DNA of 64,000 bases from Acidobacteriota bacterium (GCA_027459505.1 DAIDIE010000043.1:124001-188000); one strand, 5' to 3'; counted from the stretch's first letter, positions 56,089 to 63,532 are shown. Numbers and translations: made by a program. The notes: a model not told the origin generated them from the letters alone.

Positions 56089-56665
56089 TTAACCGCCCCC
56101 TTGTGATCAGACTCCACTTCCCATAGAACTGAAGTAAGGTGCTACTGTTGTGTCTTTGTAAAAAGAAACTCCAGGACCACGGCAAGAGGGACTTATAGTC
56201 CATGCTGCTGCTCACAACTTAAGCCGGGGAGCGTGATTAGTAAGTTAATGTACTGACACTAAACGTGCACTGGTGCGTATAGTCCAACAAAGACCAAGGG
56301 GACGGTGACTTCTGAGCACGGAATCACCCGTCTGTGCCGCCTCCGGTATCGAAGAGACCGGCCGGGGCGGGTTTGGGCGCAGTATCGGTCCTGGCAGGAT
56401 GTGCGGCCCTCTCGGGCAAAACAGATGCTCGGTAGTCGGGAACTTCACGGGCTCGCCGGAGGAACAGCCAAACGCCGCGCAGGAGCGACGTCAGCGGGTG
56501 GCTCAGGAGACGAGGCCAAGCGTTTTCTGCCCCGATGCATAGAGTGCCGCGCTCACCGCTTCAGCCCCTGTTTCCCTGTTTTCCGGCACTCGACTCCCCG
56601 CGTTCGACCTGCTATAAATAGCTGACGGCCAGCAGTTGCCCCAAGTCCCGAGGGGAGACGTCTCT
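56089..56665. other. 577-bp intergenic region before the selenoprotein gene
   Basis: It contains the upstream region of the minus-strand secreted protein, the second 26-bp repeat copy, and near 56611-56622 a TATAAA inside the arms GCTAT/ATAGC that could be the peroxiredoxin promoter. The palindrome GAGACGTCTC lies between ribosome binding site and ATG (56655-56664). No gene is seen. Confidence 0.5.
56492..56517 (+). repeat. Short 26-bp repeat, copy 2
   Basis: Matches 26312-26337 at 25 of 26 positions. It is intergenic, upstream of the selenoprotein gene. Confidence 0.6.
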
Positions 56666-57232
56666 ATGCGAAAGACTCTGATCGCCGGCCTGCTCTGCGC
56701 CGCGTTGTCGTGCGCGGCCGCGGCGCAATCCGGTCATATTGTCCGCACTCAACTCAAAGTCGGACAAAAAGCCCCCGACTTCACCCTGCTGGACGACCAC
56801 TTCCAGCCGGTCTCGCTCCATCAGTTCCGCGGCAAACAGAAGGTCATCCTCGCCATCTACCTGCTCGCCTTCACCCCCGGTTGAAAGCAGGAGTTGCAGG
56901 GCTATCAGGCTGATAGCCAGAAATTGAAAGCTGCCAATACCGTCGTTCTGGGCATGAGCATGGATTCACCCGCCGCCAATGGCGTCTTCGCCAAGCAGAT
57001 CGGGGTCACCTTCCCGTTGCTCAGCGATCCCGCCGGATTCGTGGAGAAGCAGTACGGCGTGCTGGACGCGAGAAACACCATCCATGGCGTGAAATTCGCC
57101 ATCGCCCGCCGCACCACGTTTGTGATCGACAAGCAGGGCATCATCCGCCACATTGACGTCAGTGACACCGCGCTGAATCCCAACAACGCCGTCGCGTTCT
57201 GTCTCCTGCACGCGCATGGCAAAGGGAAGTAG
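56666..57232 (+). CDS. Selenocysteine-containing secreted peroxiredoxin (UGA at 56882-56884 read as Sec)
   Basis: A 188-residue thioredoxin-fold peroxidase if the in-frame TGA at codon 73 is read as selenocysteine. Before it are a signal peptide (LIAGLLCAALSCAAAAQ) and the AhpC/TSA start VGQKAPDFTLLDDH. After it the frame continues without interruption through SMDSPAANGVFAKQ, FPLLSDPAGFVEKQYGV and RRTTFVIDKQGIIRH, including the conserved arginine. The TGA falls in LAFTPG-U-KQEL, exactly where peroxiredoxins have the peroxidatic cysteine three residues after threonine. The conserved Pro at U-7 is replaced by Leu. A C-terminal cysteine (AFCLLHAH) could resolve the selenenic intermediate. A tRNA-Sec gene lies 63 bp downstream, convergent. 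Read conventionally it would be two fragments ending at 56884 and starting near 56894. Confidence 0.93.
56885..56918 (+). promoter_or_regulatory. Bacterial SECIS-like hairpin
   Basis: A perfect 8-bp stem, GGCTATCA (56900-56907) with TGATAGCC (56911-56918), closes a 3-nt loop GGC. It starts 15 nt after the UGA, with the loop about 25 nt after it, and the loop begins with G. These properties fit SelB-binding elements in bacteria, which lie just downstream of UGA inside the coding region. Confidence 0.8.
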
Positions 57233-57295
57233 ACCAGCGGGGCCAGGTCAAACAGGGTACAACTTCCACCGGGTTTTCGGACTGGGGGAGGTGAT

Positions 57296-57390
57296 TGGCG
57301 GAAGCGCATCGGAGTCGAACCGACCGAGCCCCGTAAAGAGGCCCCACTGGTTTTGAAGACCAGGGCAGCCACCGGACCACATGCGCTTCC
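57296..57390 (-). tRNA. selC: tRNA-Sec (anticodon UCA)
   Basis: A complete 95-nt selenocysteine tRNA with encoded CCA (57296-57298) and discriminator G. It has the diagnostic 8-bp acceptor stem GGAAGCGC/GCGCTTCC, a 5-bp T stem (8+5 architecture), a 6-bp D stem with a 4-nt CGGT loop, a 5-bp anticodon stem with loop CTTCAAA (anticodon at 57354-57356), and a 7-bp long variable arm. Length, D loop and the TTCGACTCC segment match the E. coli selC layout. It is convergent to the selenoprotein gene. selA, selB and selD are not within the window. Confidence 0.97.
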
Positions 57391-57470
57391 GCTTTCCAGT
57401 GTAGCCCAGCACTTGCTTGGGACTAATCCGTCTTCCGCCATCCCGCTAACGAAATCGTCCTCCGCTGCCG

Positions 57471-58394
57471 ATGAAAGCAGTGGTGCTTTCCATGACGACA
57501 ACCTCATCCTTCCGTATTGCCCTCATCTTGCCGCTGTTCGGCATGTTGTTCCTCCACACGCAGAGAGCGGCCGCGCAGAATGCTAGTGCAACGACTTCGA
57601 ATCCGGGCGCCGCGGCAGGGCCGCTGCTCAATGTTTCGTTCACGGGAACCCATGAGGCGGGCGTCAACAGCATCGAAGTGGACCTCGCCACCGGTTACCA
57701 GTTCAACCCAAAATGGTCGCTCACCTTTGGCCTTCCTATCCTGACGACGACCGGCAGTGGCGTGAGCGCCAATGGCATTGGCGATAGCTATGGTTCGCTG
57801 AATTACCAGACGGGAAGCGCGATCCAGTCCACCAGCGCCTTCACCGTCTCGGCGCCTACCGGCAGCAAGACCAAGGGACTCACCAACGGCCATATGGGCG
57901 TCAGCCTTGACGAACGGCTGGAGACGGAAAACTTCACCGTCAATCCCTTTGTGGAAGTGGGCGTCGCCAACAACAATTCCTTGTCCGTGCTGCAGATCCG
58001 CCGTGTGCGCGCCTACAGCAGCAGCGGTGAGCAGGCCGACAGCCAGGCGGGACTAGGGTGGAGCGCCGGCGCGCTGAGCCTCAGCGTTGCCGGCTACGAC
58101 GTCGCGGGCATCTCGCGCCAGATCGTCTACAGCCGCATTGCCGGCAGCAGCGCAGCCAGCAAGTCCCACTCCATGACCAAGCACGCCGCTCCCAACCTCG
58201 CATTGAAGAGCGTCTCCGGTCCCTCCACCTTGGTCAACGATTACGGAGCTGTGGGTGAACTGGACTACGACCTCACGCCCAACGTGAGCCTTGGCGCCAA
58301 CTACGCCCGCAGTGTTTACTACGGCAGCAACAGCGCGTCGTTCTCGGTGAACTTTGACGTGATGGGCATGCTGCATCACGCGCAAAAGCACTAG
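57471..58394 (+). CDS. Secreted beta-barrel-like (outer-membrane type) protein of unknown function
   Basis: A 307-residue exported protein with signal peptide (IALILPLFGMLFLHTQRAAA-Q) and an alternating hydrophobic beta pattern (DLATGYQFNPKWSLTFGLPIL, LGANYARSVYY) ending in a FSVNFDVMG strand, as in small outer-membrane barrels. No specific family is recognised. Starts at 57471 or 57492 are both possible; neither has a convincing ribosome binding site. Confidence 0.7.
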   Translation: MKAVVLSMTTTSSFRIALILPLFGMLFLHTQRAAAQNASATTSNPGAAAGPLLNVSFTGTHEAGVNSIEVDLATGYQFNPKWSLTFGLPILTTTGSGVSANGIGDSYGSLNYQTGSAIQSTSAFTVSAPTGSKTKGLTNGHMGVSLDERLETENFTVNPFVEVGVANNNSLSVLQIRRVRAYSSSGEQADSQAGLGWSAGALSLSVAGYDVAGISRQIVYSRIAGSSAASKSHSMTKHAAPNLALKSVSGPSTLVNDYGAVGELDYDLTPNVSLGANYARSVYYGSNSASFSVNFDVMGMLHHAQKH

Positions 58395-58580
58395 GGGATC
58401 ATTCAATTCCACACTGGCTCTACCCTCGGTCCGCCCAGCGTGCGTCCCGGGCAGGTTCCGGGCGGCCACGCTCACAGCCGTTTGCTGCCAGGACAACCAG
58501 CTAAAAAAATGCCGGCATCGCTTTGGATGGCTCATTCGATCGCCAAGCATTAGCGTCCTGAGTTAAGGAGGTACAACTGT

Positions 58581-59096
58581 ATGGCTGGCCGATTCTTGCA
58601 ACGCCGTGACCCATACTTGTCCGACCTGTTTCAATTCCGCCGCAACTTCGATGATTTGTTCACCCAGATGCTGCAGCCGTTGGGCGTCTCCAGCAGCGAG
58701 CAGCAACTGAACTTGGGCTGGGTTCCGGCGATGGAGTGCTCGCTGGACCAGAGCCAGAACAAGTACCATGTCCGCCTGGCCTTGCCGGGCGTCAAGCCCG
58801 ACGAGGTCAATATCCAGGTGCATGGCAACGAGCTCACCATCAGCGGCGAGCGCCGTCAGGAGAGTGAACAGAAGCAGCGGCAGTACCTGCAGCGGGAGTT
58901 CAGCTATGGCGCCTTCGAGCGCAGCATCGCCTTGCCGGAGGGCATTGATCCCGACAAGATCGAAGCCCGCTTTGAGCAAGGGGTACTGAACATTACCGTG
59001 CCGCTTTCCGAAAAGGCTCAACCGAAACGTATTCAGATCCAGGGCGGCGAGTCTCAGCCCAGGCAGGTTTCCGCCAAGGCCGAGAAGGCTGCCTAA
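58581..59096 (+). CDS. Small heat shock protein, Hsp20/alpha-crystallin family
   Basis: A 171-residue ATP-independent holdase chaperone. The alpha-crystallin domain (about 48-145) is clear: YHVRLALPGVKPDEVNIQV, LTISGERRQ, FERSIALPEGID and the closing GVLNITVPLSE. A helical N-terminal arm (SDLFQFRRNFDDLFTQML) and a short tail complete it. AAGGAGGT lies 8 nt before the ATG. A good terminator follows 160 bp downstream. Confidence 0.96.
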   Translation: MAGRFLQRRDPYLSDLFQFRRNFDDLFTQMLQPLGVSSSEQQLNLGWVPAMECSLDQSQNKYHVRLALPGVKPDEVNIQVHGNELTISGERRQESEQKQRQYLQREFSYGAFERSIALPEGIDPDKIEARFEQGVLNITVPLSEKAQPKRIQIQGGESQPRQVSAKAEKAA

Positions 59097-59257
59097 TGCA
59101 GGTGAGCTTGCGGCGGCTGCGAGGTTGTGGAGCAGGCTGGCTGCTCGCCACGTCCAAAGGTGTCTTCGGACTCGGCGTGGAAGCCAGTGCAAACTTAGGC
59201 CTCGCAAGAACACCCCTGGCGGGAAGCGCGCCTTAAAATGGCCTCACAGCAAAGAAA

Positions 59258-59285
59258 AAGGGCGGCCAGAACAGCGGCCGCCCTT
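59258..59285 (+). terminator. Rho-independent terminator downstream of hsp20
   Basis: A perfect 10-bp stem AAGGGCGGCC/GGCCGCCCTT around an 8-nt loop, followed by CCTTTGAG and preceded by an A-run. It also marks the end of clearly host-like genes before the phage island. Confidence 0.75.
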
Positions 59286-59368
59286 CCTTTGAGCCTATTT
59301 GCAATGTCTGATAATGGATAACAGGTCCCTTCAACGTTTCCCATTGCGGTGCCCTCAACGTCCACACT

Positions 59369-59653
59369 CTACTTCCGGCGCGGTGCCGCTGTCAACCTCG
59401 CGGGAGTAGCGGCCTTGAGCCTTCGTCGCTTCCACTGCGCGAGGTAGGCCGGGTAGGCCTTCCTGCAACCGCGGCACACGGCTCGTCCCGTCGCGCGTTT
59501 ATGCCGCCCGCATCGATCGCACAACCCGAGCCGGCGGCGCCGTCGGCGCGTGCGTTGCATCGCCTCTCGCGCGCTGGCCAGGCACCGCTCACAGCGCGAC
59601 CGGCCGGGTGCTGCGGAGGCCAAACAGCTCGAACACTTCTTCCGTGGTGGCAT
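59369..59653 (-). CDS. Small Cys-rich (zinc-ribbon-like) protein
   Basis: A 94-residue basic protein with four C-x2-C pairs (CSSC, CERC, CDRC, CRGC), enough for two zinc sites, and an Arg-rich body, suggesting nucleic-acid binding. Similar small proteins are common in phage-derived regions. The ATG at 59653 is preceded by TATATT 9 nt upstream and lacks a Shine-Dalgarno; a GTG at 59671 is an alternative start. Confidence 0.55.
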   Translation of the reverse strand: MPPRKKCSSCLASAAPGRSRCERCLASAREAMQRTRRRRRRLGLCDRCGRHKRATGRAVCRGCRKAYPAYLAQWKRRRLKAATPARLTAAPRRK

Positions 59654-59787
59654 CGGCCAGCAATATACCACACCAGCGGCGGAGGGTAACCCTCCTTACT
59701 TTTGCTGTCCGTTTCGGACCATTCTGAGTCCGTGCGGAGTTGAAGCGTCCCGCTTCCGTTTCCAGCCTTGGTCCTCGATGCATATTC

Positions 59788-59811
59788 ACTTCAATGTTTA
59801 CTTCAATGTTT
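59788..59811. repeat. 12-bp tandem repeat (ACTTCAATGTTT x2)
   Basis: Two perfect adjacent copies, AT-rich compared with the surrounding sequence. Possibly a protein-binding site in the phage control region. Confidence 0.8.
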
Positions 59812-60069
59812 GTGGAATCCGCGAAAGCGGCCGCTCGCGATAGGCCGGGCGGGGGAGAGCCCCGGGGGAGGGCGTTCCTCCGCGTGCAATGCTCGCGGCG
59901 CGACCGAGAGCAAATAAAAATCGAGAAATTACAGCGTTCGATGCAGAAATGGCTGCAAGTCGTTGATGTCACGCGAGTTGCGACGCGCGGAAAACGCGAA
60001 GCCACGCCGGTACGGCGCACTCCGGTTGGCGATGCTGCGATTGACGAATGGCGCTAAGGATGCGGCTGA

Positions 60070-60092
60070 GGCGGCCGCCGAAGGCGGCCGCC
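60070..60092. repeat. Paired self-complementary 10-mers (hairpin with GAA loop)
   Basis: GGCGGCCGCC occurs twice, separated by GAA. The 10-mer is its own reverse complement, so the pair can form a very stable 10-bp hairpin or two binding half-sites. Confidence 0.85.
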
Positions 60093-60316
60093 GGGAATTA
60101 GGCGAAATTCGGGCAATTTATAGGCGTTTTTCGGCAGAGAGTCGCAAAATCGGCGAAAAGCGCTGCGACACAGGCGTTTTCGGATACTGCGATCCGTAGA
60201 CTGCGCGTTGCGGGGCTGTTGGCGGCGCTTATCTTGCCGATTCCCACGTGTGAGGGGCGCTTGTGCACTCGCAGCGATGGACAACGGAGCCGGATCGGCG
60301 TAATTTCAAGTCACTC

Positions 60317-60664
60317 ATGAGTCAGAATCCCGGCAGTCACGCGCACCCGGACGCTTCTGGCGCCGCGCCTCGCGTGGAGGCGCCCCTCGCGATCGAGCTC
60401 GACTCGATGGGCTGCGCAGTGCGGGTGTACGGGCGCCTGATCCGGCTCCCGGCGTCCGAATACCGGGTGCTCGCGCTGCTAACCGCGCGACCACTGAGGT
60501 GGCATACGGCAAGCAGCCTCGCCGAGACGGCGGCGCTGGGCATGAACGCGCTTCGGTGCGCGATATGCAGCTTGCGCATGAAGCTGCCGCCTGGAACGAT
60601 CGCCAGCCGGTACCGTCTGGGCTACCGTATCTCGCCGGTGGCGATGAAGGCCTCACTCAATTAG
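60317..60664 (+). CDS. Small winged-helix DNA-binding protein
   Basis: A 115-residue protein whose C-terminal 75 residues match an OmpR/PhoB-type winged helix: LPASEYRVLALLTARP, TASSLAETAALGMNALRCAI and the wing segment LGYRIS. There is no receiver domain. As the first plus-strand gene of the phage-like cluster it may control it. The ATG at 60317 has no ribosome binding site; a TTG at 60263 with GAGGGG nearby is an alternative that adds 18 residues. Confidence 0.6.
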   Translation: MSQNPGSHAHPDASGAAPRVEAPLAIELDSMGCAVRVYGRLIRLPASEYRVLALLTARPLRWHTASSLAETAALGMNALRCAICSLRMKLPPGTIASRYRLGYRISPVAMKASLN

Positions 60665-61077
60665 CCATCCTGTGCACTGCCTGCCGGATTTCTCCGTCAC
60701 CGCAACAGGGCAAGTGGCGAAGGGTGTGCGGCACCTGACCTAACGGTCAGATTATGTCTAAAAAAAACAATTGCCGAGGCCGGCGAAAACGCGCGCACAG
60801 TGGGAGGTGTGCTCGCGCGCTTCCCGAGGCTAACCTGCCTTGACCAGCGCGTGACGCGGCGCCCCGGCGGCGCCGGCGACAACGGGGAACACATCGCCAC
60901 GGCAACGGCGTCGCCCTTCGGGGCCACCAGCCAGAGCCCATGCGACGCAAGTAGTCCGTTTGGCGATCCGGCGCCGCTTCCAATCCTTCCAGGACCAGGC
61001 GTCGCGGGCTCGATACGACTAGGGCCGCGATCTTGTCGTCTCCACGTTCGCGCACCCGTCTATCTTCCCCTTCCCGT
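60665..61077. other. 413-bp region without a firm gene
   Basis: The only candidate is a plus-strand frame from a GTG at 60800 to a stop at 61079-61081, which would overlap the next ATG by 4 bp like other genes of the cluster. Its composition (Pro/Arg/Gly-rich) and lack of a ribosome binding site make it weak. A 29-codon frame starts at 60746 with an A-run. I call neither. Confidence 0.4.
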
Positions 61078-61371
61078 ATGAATCGAACAGCTTCCGCCGG
61101 AACGCCGGTGCTGACACCGAGCCGTCGCATCGCGTATTACGCCTCCGCGCGCGTTCGTAGCCGGTTGCTGCGCAATGAGGCACGGCTTGTCTGCGAGCAC
61201 GGGCGCGAGTACTTGATTCTTTTGCGAGAGCCCCCCGAGGTCGAACAGCGGCGCCACATCGACTCGGGACCGCCGGCGCCGGGCCAGACCGATATCCTCC
61301 GATTCGCACACGTCGCCGGAGACAAACACCTTTGGGCCGCCGCGCGCGTACGCGTCGAGGCCTTCGCGTGA
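61078..61371 (+). CDS. Hypothetical phage-type protein
   Basis: A 97-residue protein of mixed composition with no recognised domain. It overlaps the next gene by 4 bp (GTGA), which supports its reality. The ATG at 61078 is preferred; the frame extends to 61033 with no better support. Confidence 0.5.
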   Translation: MNRTASAGTPVLTPSRRIAYYASARVRSRLLRNEARLVCEHGREYLILLREPPEVEQRRHIDSGPPAPGQTDILRFAHVAGDKHLWAAARVRVEAFA

Positions 61372-61586
61372 AGGGCGGCCGACGCCCCTGTCGAGAAAGC
61401 GGCGCGCCGCTTTCGCATTCCGTAAGGCAGGCCATCGAGGCCATCGGCGATGCGACCAGCGAGGCCATCACGACCTCAGAACGCGACATGTTTCCTCAGG
61501 ACGCGGCGGCGCTGCTTGATGTACTAAAGCCGCTGCGGGCCATTCGAAATACGGTAGACACACTACTGGAGGCCGACGGGCAATGA
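61368..61586 (+). CDS. Hypothetical phage-type protein
   Basis: A 72-residue protein starting at a GTG that overlaps the previous stop by 4 bp, with GAGG 6-7 nt upstream. The C-terminal two thirds look helical (FPQDAAALLDVLKPLRAIRN). No family is recognised. Its stop overlaps the next ATG by 4 bp. Confidence 0.5.
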   Translation: MKGGRRPCRESGAPLSHSVRQAIEAIGDATSEAITTSERDMFPQDAAALLDVLKPLRAIRNTVDTLLEADGQ

Positions 61587-61762
61587 GAGCCGTCTGCCTG
61601 CACATGATGTCGCACTGGATCGCCGGACGCCTGCTGTGCAATTACTGCTTTTCGGACCTGACTCCGGATCGGCTTCGCGCACCCGAGCGCAAAACGGCCG
61701 CGCCGGCAACGCCCGCACGCGGGGCGGACACTCGCGAGCAGTTGGAGGACTTTTTCAGATGA
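61583..61762 (+). CDS. Very small hypothetical protein (59 residues)
   Basis: A 59-residue frame beginning MRAVCLHMMSHWIAGRLLC, with the C-x2-C pair LLCNYCFSD that could bind a metal, and an acidic end (EQLEDFFR). It is joined by ATGA overlaps at both ends (61583-61586 and 61759-61762), strong evidence that it is translated although short. No family is recognised. Confidence 0.55.
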   Translation: MRAVCLHMMSHWIAGRLLCNYCFSDLTPDRLRAPERKTAAPATPARGADTREQLEDFFR

Positions 61763-62010
61763 ACATCGAAGTGGGATCGGCAGAAGGCGCGGGCGAACGC
61801 TTCATAGGCGTCCGGTTCAGCGGTGAGGGCGCGGCGTTTGAAGCCACCATGCGTATTGAGGACGCCGAAGCGCTCTCGCGTACCATCGCCGCGGAGGTGC
61901 AGCGGCTGCGGCCTCAAGCGCTGATCGTGGCGCCCCCTCCTGCGAAGGACCTCGGAGAGGCGCTGCAACGCGTCGACGCGGCGATGGCCGCCGTCAAGCA
62001 GGTCAATTGA
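61759..62010 (+). CDS. Hypothetical phage-type protein
   Basis: An 83-residue protein with a beta-like start (IGVRFSGEGAAFEATMRIED) and a helical end. It is joined to its neighbours by 4-bp overlaps on both sides. No family is recognised. Confidence 0.55.
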   Translation: MNIEVGSAEGAGERFIGVRFSGEGAAFEATMRIEDAEALSRTIAAEVQRLRPQALIVAPPPAKDLGEALQRVDAAMAAVKQVN

Positions 62011-62222
62011 GCCGGCGCCGGCCGCGGACGCTGCTTTCGGCGCTCGGGCGCCTGGCGCGAGACCGCCGCGTGTCCGCCGGCATCCAGATTCGCGCGTGCG
62101 AGCTGCTTATGGTCGTGCACGGCTTCAAGTTGCCGGCGCCGGCCGCGCCGGTGAAGCGAGGGAAGCCGACGAAGGCCGACCGAGAGGACGGCGCGCGGCT
62201 ACGGAGGCTGCTGCACGCGTAG
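62007..62222 (+). CDS. Hypothetical small basic protein
   Basis: A 71-residue Arg/Lys-rich protein, probably starting at the TTG that overlaps the previous stop (TTGA). The helical segment IQIRACELLMVVHG precedes a basic tail. No family is recognised. Confidence 0.45.
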   Translation: MSRRRPRTLLSALGRLARDRRVSAGIQIRACELLMVVHGFKLPAPAAPVKRGKPTKADREDGARLRRLLHA

Positions 62223-62325
62223 TCGACGCCAGCGGCTGCAACGATTTTTGTTGTACAACCATCTCGGCCGCGGGGGCCGATATATACCCCGCTCCGCGGC
62301 GGCAAGCGCCGCATAGGAGAACAGA

Positions 62326-62868
62326 ATGCGAACGATTGCTGCAGGAAATCTTGCGGGGCCCCCGCAGGTCTCCAACACCGCCATCACGACCGCTCAGATT
62401 TTTGCGATTTACGCCAACCAAGCCGCGACGACCACGCCTGTCCTGGTCACACTGCCTGGCAGCTTGCGGTTTGACGGCAAGCCGTTCCGGCTGAGGGCCT
62501 CCGGATGGGCCACCGTCGGCGGCACGTCTCCGACGCTGAACGTGACACTCTACGAAGGCAGCTCGTTGACCCCGGGGAGCAACACCGTGCTGGCGGCGCT
62601 CGGGAGCGCCCAGGCGGTCACCACGGCCGCCAGTTACCCGTGGGCGATTGAGGCCGTCCTGCAGGGAGACAGCAAGAGCAAGATTCTGCAGGGGCGCTTT
62701 TCCGTGACGCTCGATAACGTCGTCAGCGCATGGGCCGCGCTCACCAACGCCCCGACCAGCATCGATCTCTTGACCGAAGGTAGCTTGCAATTCTGCGTGG
62801 GCGTGACTTTCGGGGTGGCCAACGCCGCCAACCTCGCGCAGTTGGACGCGCTGATCATCGAGGGCTAA
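62326..62868 (+). CDS. Probable phage structural protein of unknown type
   Basis: A 180-residue protein low in charged residues and rich in Ala, Thr, Ser and Leu with a strong beta-strand pattern (FRLRASGWATVGG, LNVTLYEGSS, GRFSVTLDNVVSAW, LQFCVGVTFG), consistent with a virion surface or decoration protein. AGGAGA lies 5 nt before the ATG, and TATATA with a GC hairpin precedes it, so it may have its own promoter. No family is recognised. Confidence 0.6.
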   Translation: MRTIAAGNLAGPPQVSNTAITTAQIFAIYANQAATTTPVLVTLPGSLRFDGKPFRLRASGWATVGGTSPTLNVTLYEGSSLTPGSNTVLAALGSAQAVTTAASYPWAIEAVLQGDSKSKILQGRFSVTLDNVVSAWAALTNAPTSIDLLTEGSLQFCVGVTFGVANAANLAQLDALIIEG

Positions 62869-62936
62869 CGTTCCCGACCAGCGGCGCGTGACTCCCTTCG
62901 CGGCGCGCGCCAATCTTCTCCTCTCCCCGTCTCCTT

Positions 62937-63167
62937 ATGGACCCGTTGCCTTTGCCCCTCCTCCGGCCGCGCCGGCGCGGCATCTTCACGTCTTCGCTGC
63001 GCAAGCGTGCGCCGCAGCCGTGCTCATTCCACCAGTTCCGCGCGGCGGCTATGGAACGGCTGCAGGCGCGGCCGGGCCTTGCGGAGCTGCCACGCAAGGA
63101 GCGGCGCCGCATCGCGTCGGAATGGGCGCGACGCGCCAAGAAGGCGCAGCGGCAGCAACGGCCGTAG
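62937..63167 (+). CDS. Hypothetical small basic protein
   Basis: A 76-residue Arg-rich protein, with a helical C-terminus (ERRRIASEWARRAKKAQRQ). No clear ribosome binding site. It fills the gap between two better supported genes. Confidence 0.4.
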   Translation: MDPLPLPLLRPRRRGIFTSSLRKRAPQPCSFHQFRAAAMERLQARPGLAELPRKERRRIASEWARRAKKAQRQQRP

Positions 63168-63199
63168 GCCGCACGTTTACCACGTTCTACAGGACACCC

Positions 63200-63532
63200 A
63201 TGGCTCAAGTGCACGACACCGCCGCCCACGCGCTGGGAACACCGAAACGCCGCGAGGCGACGGCCGCGGCCAGCAAGCGCGAGAAGGGCGGAAAGCCGAA
63301 GCGCCGCGTCACCGGCATGCGGATTCACAAAGCCGCCGACGGCAGCTACAGCGTGCGGCATGAGCACGAAGGCGAACAGACGGCGGCCGAAGCGCCAACG
63401 ATGCTGCCCGACACCGACGCGCTGCACGACCATATCGAGGCGCAGATGGGCGAGCCGAACCCAGGAGAGGACCAGGACGAGGACAACGAGCCCGTCAGTG
63501 GGCAAGGAGGGGCTGATGGCCAAGCGCAATAA
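63200..63532 (+). CDS. Hypothetical phage-type protein
   Basis: A 110-residue hydrophilic protein, basic in the N-terminal half and strongly acidic at the end (PGEDQDEDNEP). The ATG at 63200 has AGGA 6 nt upstream, which decides against the longer frame from 62888. It overlaps the next gene by 17 bp. No family is recognised. Confidence 0.55.
   Translation: MAQVHDTAAHALGTPKRREATAAASKREKGGKPKRRVTGMRIHKAADGSYSVRHEHEGEQTAAEAPTMLPDTDALHDHIEAQMGEPNPGEDQDEDNEPVSGQGGADGQAQ

Larger units (their letters stand above)
59654..60316. promoter_or_regulatory. Putative phage control region
   Basis: 663 bp without a convincing gene between the minus-strand Cys-rich gene and the plus-strand winged-helix gene. 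It holds a 12-bp tandem repeat (59788-59811) and a palindromic pair (60070-60092). It also has AT-richer sequence with TTTATA near 60117 and the near-identical direct repeats AGGCGTTTTTCGG and AGGCGTTTTCGG near 60122 and 60172. The layout fits a divergent promoter/operator region. Confidence 0.45.

Noticed and set aside
56666-57232. Peroxiredoxin as a pseudogene broken by a nonsense mutation
   Set aside because: The TGA is exactly at the catalytic cysteine, the downstream half is fully conserved, a SECIS-like hairpin follows, and a tRNA-Sec gene is adjacent.
57296-59300. tRNA-Sec as the attachment site of the phage island
   Set aside because: Two host-like genes and a terminator lie between them, and I found no duplicated tRNA 3' end at the island's left side; no integrase is in view.
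60800-61081. 93-codon frame from a GTG at 60800
   Set aside because: The 4-bp overlap with the next gene is suggestive, but the composition is random-like and there is no ribosome binding site.
62888-63199. Extension of the 110-residue phage protein upstream to 62888
   Set aside because: Low-complexity Ala/Pro sequence with no ribosome binding site; the ATG at 63200 has AGGA at the right distance and another gene occupies 62937-63167.
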